This document shows, piece by piece, positions 32,048 through 39,361 of a stretch of 41,572 nucleotides of DNA. Where the stretch lies: IMG/VR virus record IMGVR_UViG_3300045947_000141, positions 1-41,572 of that record; one strand, written 5' to 3'. Each line of letters starts with the position of its first letter. The stretch's first letter is position 1. This stretch comes from a virus. The notes under the pieces were generated by a model, which had not been told where the DNA came from, made no database searches, and saw only the letters and a program-made list of their open reading frames with translations. Both the position numbers and the translations under genes were made by a program.

Positions 32048-32788
32048 ATGATCATTCGGCCATTCATCCCACCGATCGTCCCTCCGATTGCCTCGGCTTT
32101 CGGCAGCTCGCTGCCTTGGGATTCCGAGGCCGGAGGCGGGCTCTTGTTTCTGCCGTCCGGCGCCAGCGTTGGCGACTGGCGCATGGATTTCGGTGTGACT
32201 GTCGTCGGCGGCAAAGTCTCGGTCGTAGCTGACGCTAGTGGCAACGGACGTGACGCGTCGCAGGGCACCGATGCGAGCCGGCCCGCATACACGGCTGCGA
32301 GCGCGAACGTCAACGGCAAGGCTGTTGCGGTCTACACTGGGACCGAGTTTTTGCGTACGGCCGCGTTCGCAGTGTCGCAGCCGTTCGTCGTGATCCAGAT
32401 CGCCTATAACACCGCGGTCGATACGCGTGTGTCATTCGACAGCGCCGCCACGAACGTTAGTGGCGGCTACTACTCCACCACCTACCGAGGGAACGCCGGG
32501 ACCGATCGCGATACGGGTGTTGGGGGAAATACGCTAAAGGCGATTCGGATCCGATTCGAGAACACTGCGTCCGGAAGCGTCGACGCGAACGGCTCATGGA
32601 GCACTCCCGATGTTACCGGTGCACTCGGCGCCGGCACACTAAACGGAGTAACGATCGGAGCAAACCGCGATGCGCTCGGTAACGGGTTCGTCGGGGAGAT
32701 CGCGCGCACGATCGTGACCACGTCCACCGCACTCGAACCGTTCCTGTCGCACATCAACTCCATGGCGTACGGAGTAACGGTGACCTGA
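32048..32788 (+). CDS. Lectin-like (LamG/ConA fold) tail protein
   Basis: 246 aa. DWRMDFGVTVVGGKVSVVAD followed by ASGNGRDASQGTDASRPAY is the start of a concanavalin A-like lectin domain as found in phage tail and receptor proteins; strands continue to VGEIARTIVTTSTALEPFLS. It probably binds a surface glycan. The Pro-rich N-terminus (MIIRPFIPPIVPPI) may dock on the virion. The ATG at 32048 lies just after the preceding stop. Confidence 0.65.
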   Translation: MIIRPFIPPIVPPIASAFGSSLPWDSEAGGGLLFLPSGASVGDWRMDFGVTVVGGKVSVVADASGNGRDASQGTDASRPAYTAASANVNGKAVAVYTGTEFLRTAAFAVSQPFVVIQIAYNTAVDTRVSFDSAATNVSGGYYSTTYRGNAGTDRDTGVGGNTLKAIRIRFENTASGSVDANGSWSTPDVTGALGAGTLNGVTIGANRDALGNGFVGEIARTIVTTSTALEPFLSHINSMAYGVTVT

Positions 32789-33189
32789 TGGCGCACCACG
32801 TGCACGCAGACAGAAACGCCGCCATCCGCGAGGCGCTCGCGGTCGGGCGCAGTGCGTATTACACAGCCGGCGGGCGTCCACCGCTCCCGCGGTGCGACTC
32901 GCCGAAGTGGGGTGACAGCAACGTGCGTCAGGTAGGCGGCAGCGGCCCGGCCTGCACGTGCGTTGACCGCGGAGCCCCGGACGCCGCGTGTCCGTACGCG
33001 ACACGGGCGGCCGTAAACGTTATGCGTCTCGCCGATGGGCGCTACGTGGTGGAGATTTGTGATCTCCACCGGTCGCAGCGCGGCGCCGTGGTTGACGTTG
33101 ACGGTGTGCCAACGACGATCACGGATGCCGGGGCGGTTTCGCTCTCGCGAGCCGAGCTCAAAGACAAATCCACGGACTGGGAAGGCTAG
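32788..33189 (+). CDS. Hypothetical protein before the tailspike
   Basis: 133 aa with five Cys and many His residues; CTCVDRGAPDAACPYATRAA may bind metal. Strand-rich C-terminus (RYVVEICDLHRSQRGAVVDV). TGATG overlap at the start and TAGTG at the end. It may be a tailspike chaperone or adaptor; no family is recognised. Confidence 0.55.
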   Translation: MAHHVHADRNAAIREALAVGRSAYYTAGGRPPLPRCDSPKWGDSNVRQVGGSGPACTCVDRGAPDAACPYATRAAVNVMRLADGRYVVEICDLHRSQRGAVVDVDGVPTTITDAGAVSLSRAELKDKSTDWEG

Positions 33190-34712
33190 TGCGCAAAACG
33201 TGCCACGTTGATGACTACGGCGCGCGAGGAGACGGCGTCTCGCGCGACGACGAAGCGATCCAAGCCGCGATCGATCGCGCCATCCAACTCAATCGCGAGG
33301 TGGAGTTGGACGCGCGCACGTACGTTCTGCATGCGCCGCTGCGCATCCCGAACTTCGTGCACCTCCGCGGCGCATACCGCGGCGGCGACACGCCGCACGT
33401 GGGCACTGGCGACGGGCGCACGATTCTGCGCGGTGCACTGCCCATGTCCGACGTGCTCGGTGTTACCAACGGACGCACCGTACGCATCTCGGACATCGTG
33501 CTCGACGCCAACTGGCTTGCCGACCACTGCCTCTACCTCGCAGGGTGCGTGCACAGCCATTTCGAGCGAGTCACTGTTGGCGGTGCGCGCTTCGATGGCG
33601 TGCACCTAGCCAAGTTCCACAACGGCCTCTCCGTGATCAACGGCGGCAACGTCTTTCGCGCGCTGGAGACGACCGCAAACGGACGCTTCTTCCGCACGTC
33701 AGGCGTGAATACGGACCATTTGCTGGCGCAGCAGTGCCACCTGTTGATCGGCGCGAAGGCGCACGTAGCCAGCGGCGACAACGTCGTCGCGTTTAGCGGC
33801 GTCGACCTCACCGTGCTCGGGCTTCGTCCGGGAGACCCGTTGCGCGTTGTCACGGGCGCGCGCGAGTTCTTCTTGGTCCAAGGCGTGCTCTCCGACACCA
33901 CGCTTCGCGTCTCGCAAGCGCCGGACGTGACCGCCGTGGATTGCGACTTCGCGATCGGGCGTGGCGACGGCTACCACGAGGTCAATGGGAGCGGCGACAA
34001 CAACACCACGACCTTCGAAGGCGGCCTGTTTCGCAGCAACGCCGGCTACGCGATCGCGCTCGGCGGCGGATACGGATGCCGCGTATACGGTGGCCAGTTC
34101 GATTACGGACGGTTCTGGGCGGTGCGTGTCGGCTGCGACGATATCGACCCGTTGGTCGGCACGACCGTATCGATGGCGCCTGCGTTCTACTCGTCGTATT
34201 TCGAAAGCTTCGAGCGCGCGCCATTCCTCTTCCGTGCGTGCACGAGCGCCGGCGTCTACCACCCGACCGCGCCCGCGCATGGGTACGACACGCCGCACCC
34301 GGAGAGCGTGCGTGGTGTGTGGGTAGACGACGAAGGCCTCTGGCCAATCGGCACGGTGCGTTCCCGTATCCCCGCGACCAAGACGCTGGACGCGCGCCTC
34401 GAGGGGCACACGGAGCTCGGCGGCTATGTGATCCAGCCTGTACCGACCGACGTGCCGCTGGACGCGTCGGGAGTGCATTGGATCTTGCGTCCCGGCACGA
34501 CGCCCGTGCTACTTATGGGCACGCCCACGCTTGCGCTACGCGGCAGCAAGCCCCTGTGGCTGCAGAACGACGGGCCCGGCGCCGTGACTCTACAGGACGA
34601 GAGTGTGCTCGCCGGAAGCAAGCTGAAGTTGCGCAGCCCGACGTTGACGCTCGAGGAAAAGCAGATCGTGCACTTCCTCTGTGACGGTGTGCATTGGATC
34701 CAGGTGGGGTGA
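33189..34712 (+). CDS. Tailspike, right-handed beta-helix (pectate-lyase-like)
   Basis: 507 aa. The N-terminus HVDDYGARGDGVSRDDEAIQ followed by AAIDRAIQ is the signature of the Pectate_lyase_3 superfamily; beta-helix coils follow (RTVRISDIVLDANWLADHCL, HFERVTVGGARFDGVHLAKF, TTTFEGGLFRSNAGYAIALG). The C-terminal 90 residues form a separate beta domain, probably for trimerisation. It likely binds and cleaves a host surface polysaccharide. GTG start in a TAGTG overlap. Confidence 0.84.
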   Translation: MRKTCHVDDYGARGDGVSRDDEAIQAAIDRAIQLNREVELDARTYVLHAPLRIPNFVHLRGAYRGGDTPHVGTGDGRTILRGALPMSDVLGVTNGRTVRISDIVLDANWLADHCLYLAGCVHSHFERVTVGGARFDGVHLAKFHNGLSVINGGNVFRALETTANGRFFRTSGVNTDHLLAQQCHLLIGAKAHVASGDNVVAFSGVDLTVLGLRPGDPLRVVTGAREFFLVQGVLSDTTLRVSQAPDVTAVDCDFAIGRGDGYHEVNGSGDNNTTTFEGGLFRSNAGYAIALGGGYGCRVYGGQFDYGRFWAVRVGCDDIDPLVGTTVSMAPAFYSSYFESFERAPFLFRACTSAGVYHPTAPAHGYDTPHPESVRGVWVDDEGLWPIGTVRSRIPATKTLDARLEGHTELGGYVIQPVPTDVPLDASGVHWILRPGTTPVLLMGTPTLALRGSKPLWLQNDGPGAVTLQDESVLAGSKLKLRSPTLTLEEKQIVHFLCDGVHWIQVG

Positions 34713-35398
34713 TGGGCTTGCGCTTCTACGATCTCCGGAGCGCACGCATCGCCCAAGCGCCCAAGGTGCGCGTCCGCAACGGCAAGCCCGTGCTGCGCAA
34801 GCCGGAGCTCGTCAACGGGATCGTGCTGCACCAGACCGCAGCGGTATTCGGCACGAGCTCGCAGCAGATCGAGGCTGCCGGCGGTGACCGCGAGCTCGCG
34901 CTTGCACGGCGAGCGCTGCGTGTCGCCTGCCACGCAATGGCGTTCAGGGATGGCTTCGTAGTCGCTGCGAGTCCGCTGCGCTGGCACGTAAACCACGCCA
35001 ACGGGCTGAACGCGACGACGCTCGGTCTGGAGATCGACGGACTCTACTCGGGCCTACAGGACGACCCTGCCACGATCCCTCGCCGCGAAGATCTCGACAC
35101 CACGTGGCAGCGCCGTGTGCCGTCGAAGCTCACGCCGTCGACGATCGAAGCCGCCAGCGCTGCACTGACGTGGCTTGTCGAGGCGGGACGCGCGGACGGG
35201 ATGCCACTCGAATATCTCTACGCGCACCGGCAGAGCTCCGAGACGCGACGCAGCGATCCCGGGGAAGCAATCTGGAAAGCGATCGCGCTGGAGCTCGCCC
35301 CGCGCCTCGACCTGAAGATGCTCCCGCATTGGTCGAGCGGGACCGGGCGACCGATTCCGCGTGCGTGGGATCCCGAGCACGGGACGGGGCCGTACTGA
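34712..35398 (+). CDS. Endolysin, N-acetylmuramoyl-L-alanine amidase
   Basis: 228 aa, Amidase_2-like. NGIVLHQTAA carries the first zinc His (H40), HAMAFRDGFVV (H74) and WHVNHANGLNATTLGLEIDG follow, and YAHRQSSETRRSDPG gives the last His (H172) and the Asp-Pro of the active site. It cleaves the amide bond between glycan and peptide of peptidoglycan for lysis. No signal peptide, so a holin or other membrane protein must release it. TGATG overlap with the tailspike gene. Confidence 0.82.
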   Translation: MGLRFYDLRSARIAQAPKVRVRNGKPVLRKPELVNGIVLHQTAAVFGTSSQQIEAAGGDRELALARRALRVACHAMAFRDGFVVAASPLRWHVNHANGLNATTLGLEIDGLYSGLQDDPATIPRREDLDTTWQRRVPSKLTPSTIEAASAALTWLVEAGRADGMPLEYLYAHRQSSETRRSDPGEAIWKAIALELAPRLDLKMLPHWSSGTGRPIPRAWDPEHGTGPY

Positions 35399-35865
35399 TG
35401 GACGGCAACGACGTCGCGACCGGTGGAAGCGTGATTGCGCTGCTGCTCGCGCTTCTCGCGCTTCTACGCGAGCACCTCCGCAACCGCCGCCACGACAACC
35501 GCAATAAGGACCAGGTCACCATGACGGAACGTGAAGCCGACAAAGCCGAACGCATTGCGAAAGAGCAAGGGGCGATCGCGGCGGTGACGGTGCTCGGTGG
35601 CGTAATCGACGATCTCCGCGAAGAGCTCACTCGTCGTTCGGACGACTGCGACGAACAGCGCGCGCAGGACCGAGCGCAATGTGACCGCGAGATCGCCGCC
35701 GTGCGCGCCGATATCGCCGCGGTGGCTCGCCGCACGCGTGACCTCCTGCCCGAGGACACCACCGGGAAGCACGAGCTCGTGGCGATTGAGGCTCGACAGC
35801 GAAGCTCGCCCCCTCCTCCTCCGCCACGCCGTATCCCGCCGCCGCCAAGGAAGCCGCGTGTCTGA
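35398..35865 (+). CDS. Membrane protein of the lysis cassette (holin or i-spanin)
   Basis: 155 aa. Residues about 10-24 (GSVIALLLALLALLREHL) are a single membrane segment, followed by a charged coiled coil with many Asp/Arg (EELTRRSDDCDEQRAQDRAQ) and a Pro-rich C-terminus (SSPPPPPPRRIPPPPRKPRV). One membrane anchor plus periplasmic coiled coil and proline tail fits an inner-membrane spanin as well as a holin. It directly follows the amidase gene (TGATG). Confidence 0.6.
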   Translation: MDGNDVATGGSVIALLLALLALLREHLRNRRHDNRNKDQVTMTEREADKAERIAKEQGAIAAVTVLGGVIDDLREELTRRSDDCDEQRAQDRAQCDREIAAVRADIAAVARRTRDLLPEDTTGKHELVAIEARQRSSPPPPPPRRIPPPPRKPRV

Positions 35866-36127
35866 GGAAGCGCGAATCATCCTTGAACTGGTCGAGCAGC
35901 CGTGGACCGATCTCGACGCAGACGAGAGACGGCGTTTCGTGCAGTTCTTCCGGAGCCTAATCGAATCGGACGACGAGCGCGCCGCTTACAACGCCTATAT
36001 TTTCATGCGCCACCTGCGCCGCATGTACAAGCGCACGGCCGCGAGCAGCTCGCAGACACTCGCCGCACAGCGCGAGGTGGATTCGGACCGACCGACGGAC
36101 CCGCCGCCGACCGGAGAAGAGAAGTGA
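35858..36127 (+). CDS. Small hypothetical protein in the lysis cassette
   Basis: 89 aa, helical and charged (SEEARIILELVEQPWTDLDA, ERRRFVQFFRSLIESDDERA, YIFMRHLRRMYKR). GTG start overlapping the upstream gene by 8 bases. No membrane segment; could be a lysis regulator. Confidence 0.55.
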   Translation: MSEEARIILELVEQPWTDLDADERRRFVQFFRSLIESDDERAAYNAYIFMRHLRRMYKRTAASSSQTLAAQREVDSDRPTDPPPTGEEK

Positions 36128-36339
36128 GCCCGCCGACCGGGGCCTTCGTAGACCTGAGCGGCAACGCGTCGTGGACCGTCTACCTGGACGGCGTGCGCGT
36201 CCCTGGCTCGGTCGGCTGGGTGTCCCTCGAGCACGGCTGGGTAGAGCGGCTGATCCTCGAGGGCGCCGACGTCCGGCGCGCGCGTCTGCGCGGCCGCGTA
36301 GAGCTCCACCACGTGACCACAGGAGAGGTGATGCGATGA
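36124..36339 (+). CDS. Small beta-rich hypothetical protein
   Basis: 71 aa, mostly strands (GNASWTVYLDGVRVPGSVGW, VRRARLRGRVELHHVTTGEV). GTGA overlap at the start and ATGA with the lipoprotein gene. Unknown role. Confidence 0.55.
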   Translation: MSPPTGAFVDLSGNASWTVYLDGVRVPGSVGWVSLEHGWVERLILEGADVRRARLRGRVELHHVTTGEVMR

Positions 36340-36545
36340 ACACGATCGAACGCGCCTTCAACGCGCTTTGTCTTGCGGCACTCCTCGGAGCGCTGGGCGT
36401 GCTCTGCCACGGCTGCGGAGGGCAGGGGCAGCAGGTCTCGGGCACCACCGTGCGTCGCGTCGGCTGCGCCCTCGCCGTCCCCGCGTGCGCCGTGGTGACG
36501 CGCGTGTGCGAGGTGAGCGCGGCGGCGGAGAGCGGCGGGGATTAG
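36336..36545 (+). CDS. Small lipoprotein, candidate o-spanin
   Basis: 69 aa. MNTIERAFNALCLAALLGAL then GVLCHGCGGQG is a signal peptide with a possible lipobox (CHGC, an atypical Cys at -3). The mature part is short and Cys-containing. A short lipoprotein as the last gene of a lysis cassette suggests an Rz1-like outer-membrane spanin working with the membrane protein at 35398, though Pro-richness usual for Rz1 is absent. It ends tail to tail with the minus-strand gene at 36542, stops overlapping. Confidence 0.57.
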   Translation: MNTIERAFNALCLAALLGALGVLCHGCGGQGQQVSGTTVRRVGCALAVPACAVVTRVCEVSAAAESGGD

Positions 36546-36826
36546 CGGCGGCGCATCAGGCGGCGAGCCTCGCGTGTCGCGTCGGCGTAGCGCGTGAACG
36601 CTTCGATGGGCTGGTACCACTCGACCGGGCGCGTTGTTCCAAGCCCGCCACGGAGCGAGAGCACCCATGGCTCGGAGCGCCCTTCGTGCCACGCCACGCG
36701 ATACTCGCCGATCTGGACGTATCCGCCGAACGCCTTGATGGCGCGCCTGCCGTCGGAGTTCGGCATCTCGTACACCGGTGGGCCGCCAGGCGTTGCCCAG
36801 TACACGAACGGACGAGTACGCTTCAT
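36542..36826 (-). CDS. Hypothetical protein, last gene of a four-gene minus operon
   Basis: 94 aa. RPFVYWATPGGPPVYEMPNS, then a strand-rich part (AFGGYVQIGEYRVAWHEGRS) and a basic C-terminal helix (YADATREARRLMRRR). The start forms an ATGA overlap with the preceding gene. No known family. Confidence 0.62.
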   Translation of the reverse strand: MKRTRPFVYWATPGGPPVYEMPNSDGRRAIKAFGGYVQIGEYRVAWHEGRSEPWVLSLRGGLGTTRPVEWYQPIEAFTRYADATREARRLMRRR

Positions 36827-37020
36827 CCGCCCATCCGGAGGTCGCACCCCGGAGAGTGGCCCTCAGACTCAGGCTGGTTGCCGCAGCGATTGCATCGCCG
36901 TTCGCTGAGCGAACGTCCAGCCACATCCGTCGTGTCCTCGGGACACGGTGCGTGTGCTTCCAGGCGTACCACGCTGTCAAACGTGTACTTGCAGTAGGGG
37001 CACTGGTGTTCTTTCCGCAT
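36823..37020 (-). CDS. Zinc-finger micro-protein
   Basis: 65 aa with two zinc-binding regions: CPYCKYTFDSVVRLEAHAPC, which looks like a C2H2/C2HC finger, and RRCNRCGNQ with a later HSPGC. TGATG start overlap. Possibly DNA-binding regulator; by motif only. Confidence 0.63.
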   Translation of the reverse strand: MRKEHQCPYCKYTFDSVVRLEAHAPCPEDTTDVAGRSLSERRCNRCGNQPESEGHSPGCDLRMGG

Positions 37021-37241
37021 CACGCACTCCTTTCGCCCAGCATTTCGTCCAACGACGAGTCGCATTCCGGGCACACGTGGCCGCGCAAGTCGTCGATGCG
37101 AACGTATTCCGAGCGCTCGCCATCGCAGTGCTCGCAGCACGAGCCGAGCGGAAGGCAGCGGCCCCTCGTGTCCCAGTAACGTCGGCGACGAACGGTTTTG
37201 TCCGGCCGCGTCGTCTCGTCGTAGCCGCGATAGCTGGTCAT
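37020..37241 (-). CDS. Small zinc-ribbon protein
   Basis: 73 aa. CCEHCDGE and HVCPECDSS are two CxxC knuckles separated by about 20 residues, preceded by a basic region (KTVRRRRYWDTRGR). ATGA overlap with the upstream gene. Nucleic-acid binding is plausible. Confidence 0.62.
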   Translation of the reverse strand: MTSYRGYDETTRPDKTVRRRRYWDTRGRCLPLGSCCEHCDGERSEYVRIDDLRGHVCPECDSSLDEMLGERSA

Positions 37242-37453
37242 CCCCGCACCATCCCGATCCTCGGCTCGAACCCCTGCCGCCTCGCCCTGTCCGCCTCGAC
37301 CTGCGCCTGCGCCGCCGTCTGCAAATCCACTACCGCGAGGGCGACGCGCAGCGCGTCGATGGCGTCGTGGTACTGGCCCTGCGTGGCCGTAAGATTTTGC
37401 TCGAGCACAGCTTGGCCGCTCCGTAGCACCTCGCGAGCTTCTTCGATCGTCAT
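37238..37453 (-). CDS. Helical hypothetical protein, first gene of the operon
   Basis: 71 aa, two long helices (IEEAREVLRSGQAVLEQNLT and YHDAIDALRVALAVVDLQTA). The ATG at 37453 has AAGGAGG 8 nt upstream, a near-perfect ribosome site. Function unknown. Confidence 0.65.
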   Translation of the reverse strand: MTIEEAREVLRSGQAVLEQNLTATQGQYHDAIDALRVALAVVDLQTAAQAQVEADRARRQGFEPRIGMVRG

Positions 37454-37538
37454 CCTCGCATCCTCCTTCTCGACTCCGACCACCGGAGCCTCCCGCGCGC
37501 CCGCTCAGAGAGCGAGAGCCCGGGAGAGCCCGGGGGCC
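37454..37538 (-). terminator. Intergenic GC-rich inverted repeats, weak terminator candidate
   Basis: Downstream of the gene ending at 37539, two CCCGGG hexamers (37519-37524 and 37529-37534) can pair around a 4-base loop, and GAGAGC repeats lie next to them. There is no T-run, so any termination would need Rho or be partial. The rest of this gap provides the ribosome site of the next gene. Confidence 0.3.
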
Positions 37539-37793
37539 TCACTTCGGAAGGCGCACCGACGACGGGGCCTCGTAGAAGGTCGGCGCCTGCCATCCGGTCC
37601 GGGTGAACGCCCGCTCCCGCTTCCAGGCCGTCCAGCGGTAGCCGTAGCGCATGTCGCGGTACTGGCTACGCGTGAACCACACGCCGTCGCTCCGCTGCGC
37701 CGCCTGCTTCTTGCTCGTGTAGTCCACGCTGAACCCGACCAAGAACTCAACCGCGCCCTTCGTGTCCGTCATCGTCGTCGTCCCGCCTTCCAT
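37539..37793 (-). CDS. Hypothetical protein under RHH-type operators
   Basis: 84 aa, aromatic and basic in the second half (GVWFTRSQYRDMRYGYRWTA, WKRERAFTRTGWQAPTFYEA). Its promoter (37801-37828) has a -10 box ending 7 nt before the ATG at 37793, which points to that start and a leaderless mRNA; the ATG at 37772 with a weak purine-rich site is the alternative. Two CGTACGTACG palindromes cover the promoter, so it should be repressed by the RHH protein encoded just upstream. Function unknown. Confidence 0.6.
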   Translation of the reverse strand: MEGGTTTMTDTKGAVEFLVGFSVDYTSKKQAAQRSDGVWFTRSQYRDMRYGYRWTAWKRERAFTRTGWQAPTFYEAPSSVRLPK

Positions 37794-37800
37794 GACCACC

Positions 37801-37828
37801 ATTATGCGTACGTACGCCGTAGAGTCAA
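37801..37828 (-). promoter_or_regulatory. Promoter of the 37539-37793 gene
   Basis: Minus-strand TTGACT (37823-37828, 5 of 6) and CATAAT (37801-37806, 5 of 6) with a 16-base spacer. The spacer contains the palindrome GCGTACGTACGC. The -10 ends 7 nt before the ATG at 37793. Confidence 0.68.
37806..37817. promoter_or_regulatory. RHH operator site 1
   Basis: GCGTACGTACGC, a perfect 12-base palindrome between -35 and -10 of the promoter above. Its core CGTACGTACG recurs at 37833 and 38067. Confidence 0.62.
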
Positions 37829-37832
37829 TACC

Positions 37833-37842
37833 CGTACGTACG
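37833..37842. promoter_or_regulatory. RHH operator site 2
   Basis: CGTACGTACG, perfect palindrome upstream of the -35 of the 37539-37793 gene, centred 26 bp from site 1, which puts the two on nearly the same face of the helix. Confidence 0.58.
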
Positions 37843-37849
37843 AATAATA

Positions 37850-38053
37850 TCAGTCCTGGGTCGATTTCTTTCGGAGCTGGCGGCTAGCCCAGGCCAGGGA
37901 CGCCGCGCGCGCGGCCTCGGATACGCTCAGTCCGGCGGACTTGGCAGCCTGCTTTATCAGGTCCAGCTCGGGTGTGCTGAGGCGAAAATCCAACCGGTGG
38001 TCGGTCCGTGGGTGCAGGCCCGGAGGCCTGCCGCGCTTTTTGGTGGCGTCCAT
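37850..38053 (-). CDS. Ribbon-helix-helix (Arc/MetJ-type) regulator
   Basis: 67 aa. After a basic arm (ATKKRGRPPGLHPRTDHR) comes a strand LDFRLS and two helices (ELDLIKQAAKSAGLSVSEAA, RAASLAWASRQLRKK), the RHH plan. Such dimers bind short palindromes in tandem. Three CGTACGTACG sites flank this gene on both sides, one over its own promoter and two over the next promoter, so it probably represses both. The ATG at 38053 is 7 nt after the -10, without ribosome site. Confidence 0.78.
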   Translation of the reverse strand: MDATKKRGRPPGLHPRTDHRLDFRLSTPELDLIKQAAKSAGLSVSEAARAASLAWASRQLRKKSTQD

Positions 38054-38060
38054 ACTGCTA

Positions 38061-38089
38061 TATATACGTACGTACGCGCCCGCTGTCTA
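38061..38089 (-). promoter_or_regulatory. Promoter of the RHH gene
   Basis: Minus-strand TAGACA (38084-38089, 5 of 6) and TATATA (38061-38066, 5 of 6), 17 bases apart. TAG of the -35 is also the stop codon of the upstream 22-codon frame. The -10 ends 7 nt before the ATG at 38053, so the mRNA is probably leaderless. Confidence 0.68.
38067..38076. promoter_or_regulatory. RHH operator site 3
   Basis: CGTACGTACG directly abutting the -10 of the RHH gene promoter, in its spacer; identical core to sites 1 and 2. Indicates autorepression. Confidence 0.62.
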
Positions 38090-38155
38090 CCACTCATCCG
38101 GCCACGGCGTAGGCCAATACTCGCTCGGCTCGTCGCCTTCGTACGGATCAAGCAT
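38087..38155 (-). CDS. 22-aa Trp-rich acidic micro-ORF
   Basis: Encodes 22 residues, starting MLDPYEGDEPSEYWPTP, with three Trp and seven acidic residues. The ATG overlaps the upstream stop as TGATG, like its neighbours, and the frame ends inside the -35 of the RHH promoter. The composition is unusual for random GC-rich sequence. It is the last member of the long leftward chain. Tentative because of its length. Confidence 0.42.
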   Translation of the reverse strand: MLDPYEGDEPSEYWPTPWPDEW

Positions 38156-38451
38156 CACGTCTCCTTGCCGCCACGGACGGGCGGGGGCTCGGCGGACTGA
38201 CGCTCGCGGTCCCGGAGGGCGCGGAGGGCGGCGCGCAGCCGTTCGACCGTCCCTGCGAGGTCCCATTTCTCCTGGAAGTAGTCGGACGCGTACGCGCCCC
38301 AGCTTTCGATTTCGTCGATTGCCTCCGCAGCGATGCTGCGAGCCTCGTCCCGCTCCCGCTCCAGTCGATCACAGGCACGTGCGAGAAGGCATAACTCGCA
38401 GCCTTGCGGCCCGCTGGAATGCTCTGCTCGAATGCGCTCATCGTCGGTCAC
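38155..38451 (-). CDS. Helical hypothetical protein
   Basis: 98 aa. QGCELCLLARACDRLERERD begins with a CxxC and runs into a long charged helix; AAEAIDEIESWGAYASDYFQ and LRAALRALRDRERQSAEPPP follow. The phrase LRALRDRE also ends the upstream protein, so the two may share a domain. GTG start in a GTGA overlap. Confidence 0.6.
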   Translation of the reverse strand: MTDDERIRAEHSSGPQGCELCLLARACDRLERERDEARSIAAEAIDEIESWGAYASDYFQEKWDLAGTVERLRAALRALRDRERQSAEPPPVRGGKET

Positions 38452-38735
38452 GGCTTCTCCCGGTCGCGCAGGGCGCGGAGCTCGGCCAGCGTATCCTCGA
38501 CTACGGCGCTGGTTTCGAAGGCGCGCTCCACCACCGAGATCGCTTCGTCCAGCGCCGTGCGTCGTGCGCGCGCGTAGGCGACGTCCCGCTCCCTCTCCGC
38601 GCGGTCTAGCGCGGCGAGGAGTGCGCGGACGTCGACGCACTCTTCACACCCGCACGACGCAAGACTGGTCTCGAGGAATCTCTGGCGGATCACCGCCACC
38701 CTGCACTCGATCTCATGTGCGGCCTCGTCAGTCAC
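38448..38735 (-). CDS. Helical hypothetical protein, related to the next
   Basis: 95 aa: SLASCGCEECVDVRALLAAL, then DRAERERDVAYARARRTALD, ending LAELRALRDREKP. CxCxxC plus a long helix parallels the gene downstream, including the LRALRDRE ending. The start overlaps the upstream gene by 8 bases. Confidence 0.6.
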   Translation of the reverse strand: MTDEAAHEIECRVAVIRQRFLETSLASCGCEECVDVRALLAALDRAERERDVAYARARRTALDEAISVVERAFETSAVVEDTLAELRALRDREKP

Positions 38736-39147
38736 GGTCCAGCTCCTTTCGTGCGGCCTCGTAGCGTCCAGCTGCCTCGCACACGTCGGTCTCGAGGCTC
38801 ACCGCCTTACAGCACCGGTCGCAATAAGACTCCATTTCGTAGGCGTTCTCGTGTCCGCAGAAACCGTCAAGGCCTACCTCGTCTCGCCAGCACACCACGG
38901 CGGTAGCCATCGCGTCCGCCGCCTGCACGATCGCGCGCAGGCGGGTGAGCTCGTCCACGACCGCGTAGTGTGCCTCCACCAGCGTCTCGGTGCCTGCGGT
39001 GGGATCGCCTGGACAGATCGCCCGCCGCAGGCGCTCGTATTGCTCGCGCCAGTGTCCCTCGTCCAGGCGCAGGCGGGCGAGCTCGGCGTGCGCAGTCTCT
39101 AACTGCTGTTGGACGACTCCCACGGCACGAAGCTCCCATTCATCCAT
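38728..39147 (-). CDS. Coiled-coil protein with C-terminal zinc motif
   Basis: 139 aa. The N-terminal 90 residues are helical (VVQQQLETAHAELARLRLDE, HYAVVDELTRLRAIVQAADA). The C-terminal part has GFCGHENAYEMESYCDRCCK and a later Cys, a plausible zinc site. Eight-base overlaps at both ends. Function unknown. Confidence 0.62.
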   Translation of the reverse strand: MDEWELRAVGVVQQQLETAHAELARLRLDEGHWREQYERLRRAICPGDPTAGTETLVEAHYAVVDELTRLRAIVQAADAMATAVVCWRDEVGLDGFCGHENAYEMESYCDRCCKAVSLETDVCEAAGRYEAARKELDRD

Positions 39148-39361
39148 CGTCTCTCTCCTCCGCTCTCAGCACCTCACGGCCGTCTCCGTTCGGCCGCACG
39201 ATCACGCCGCGGCAGTGCGAGCTATCGGGCTGCCGCATGCTGCACCGCAGACCGATCTGCGCCTCGCTCCACGTCTTGCGCCTGCACGCGGTGCACACGC
39301 CGACGGGCGTCGGGTCCAGCAGCTTCGCGAGCTCCTCTTTGAGAGGCTTGCGCTCACTCAT
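39140..39361 (-). CDS. Small zinc-ribbon protein
   Basis: 73 aa. GVCTACRRKTW and LRCSMRQPDSSHC form a four-Cys site (CxxC...C...C). The N-terminus is a basic helix (SERKPLKEELAKLLDP). The start overlaps the upstream stop by 8 bases. Confidence 0.62.
   Translation of the reverse strand: MSERKPLKEELAKLLDPTPVGVCTACRRKTWSEAQIGLRCSMRQPDSSHCRGVIVRPNGDGREVLRAEERDDG

Noticed and set aside
37539-38053. Toxin-antitoxin pair (RHH plus small protein)
   Set aside because: The two genes have separate promoters and the second protein matches no toxin I recognise; a regulator with a target gene explains the data better.
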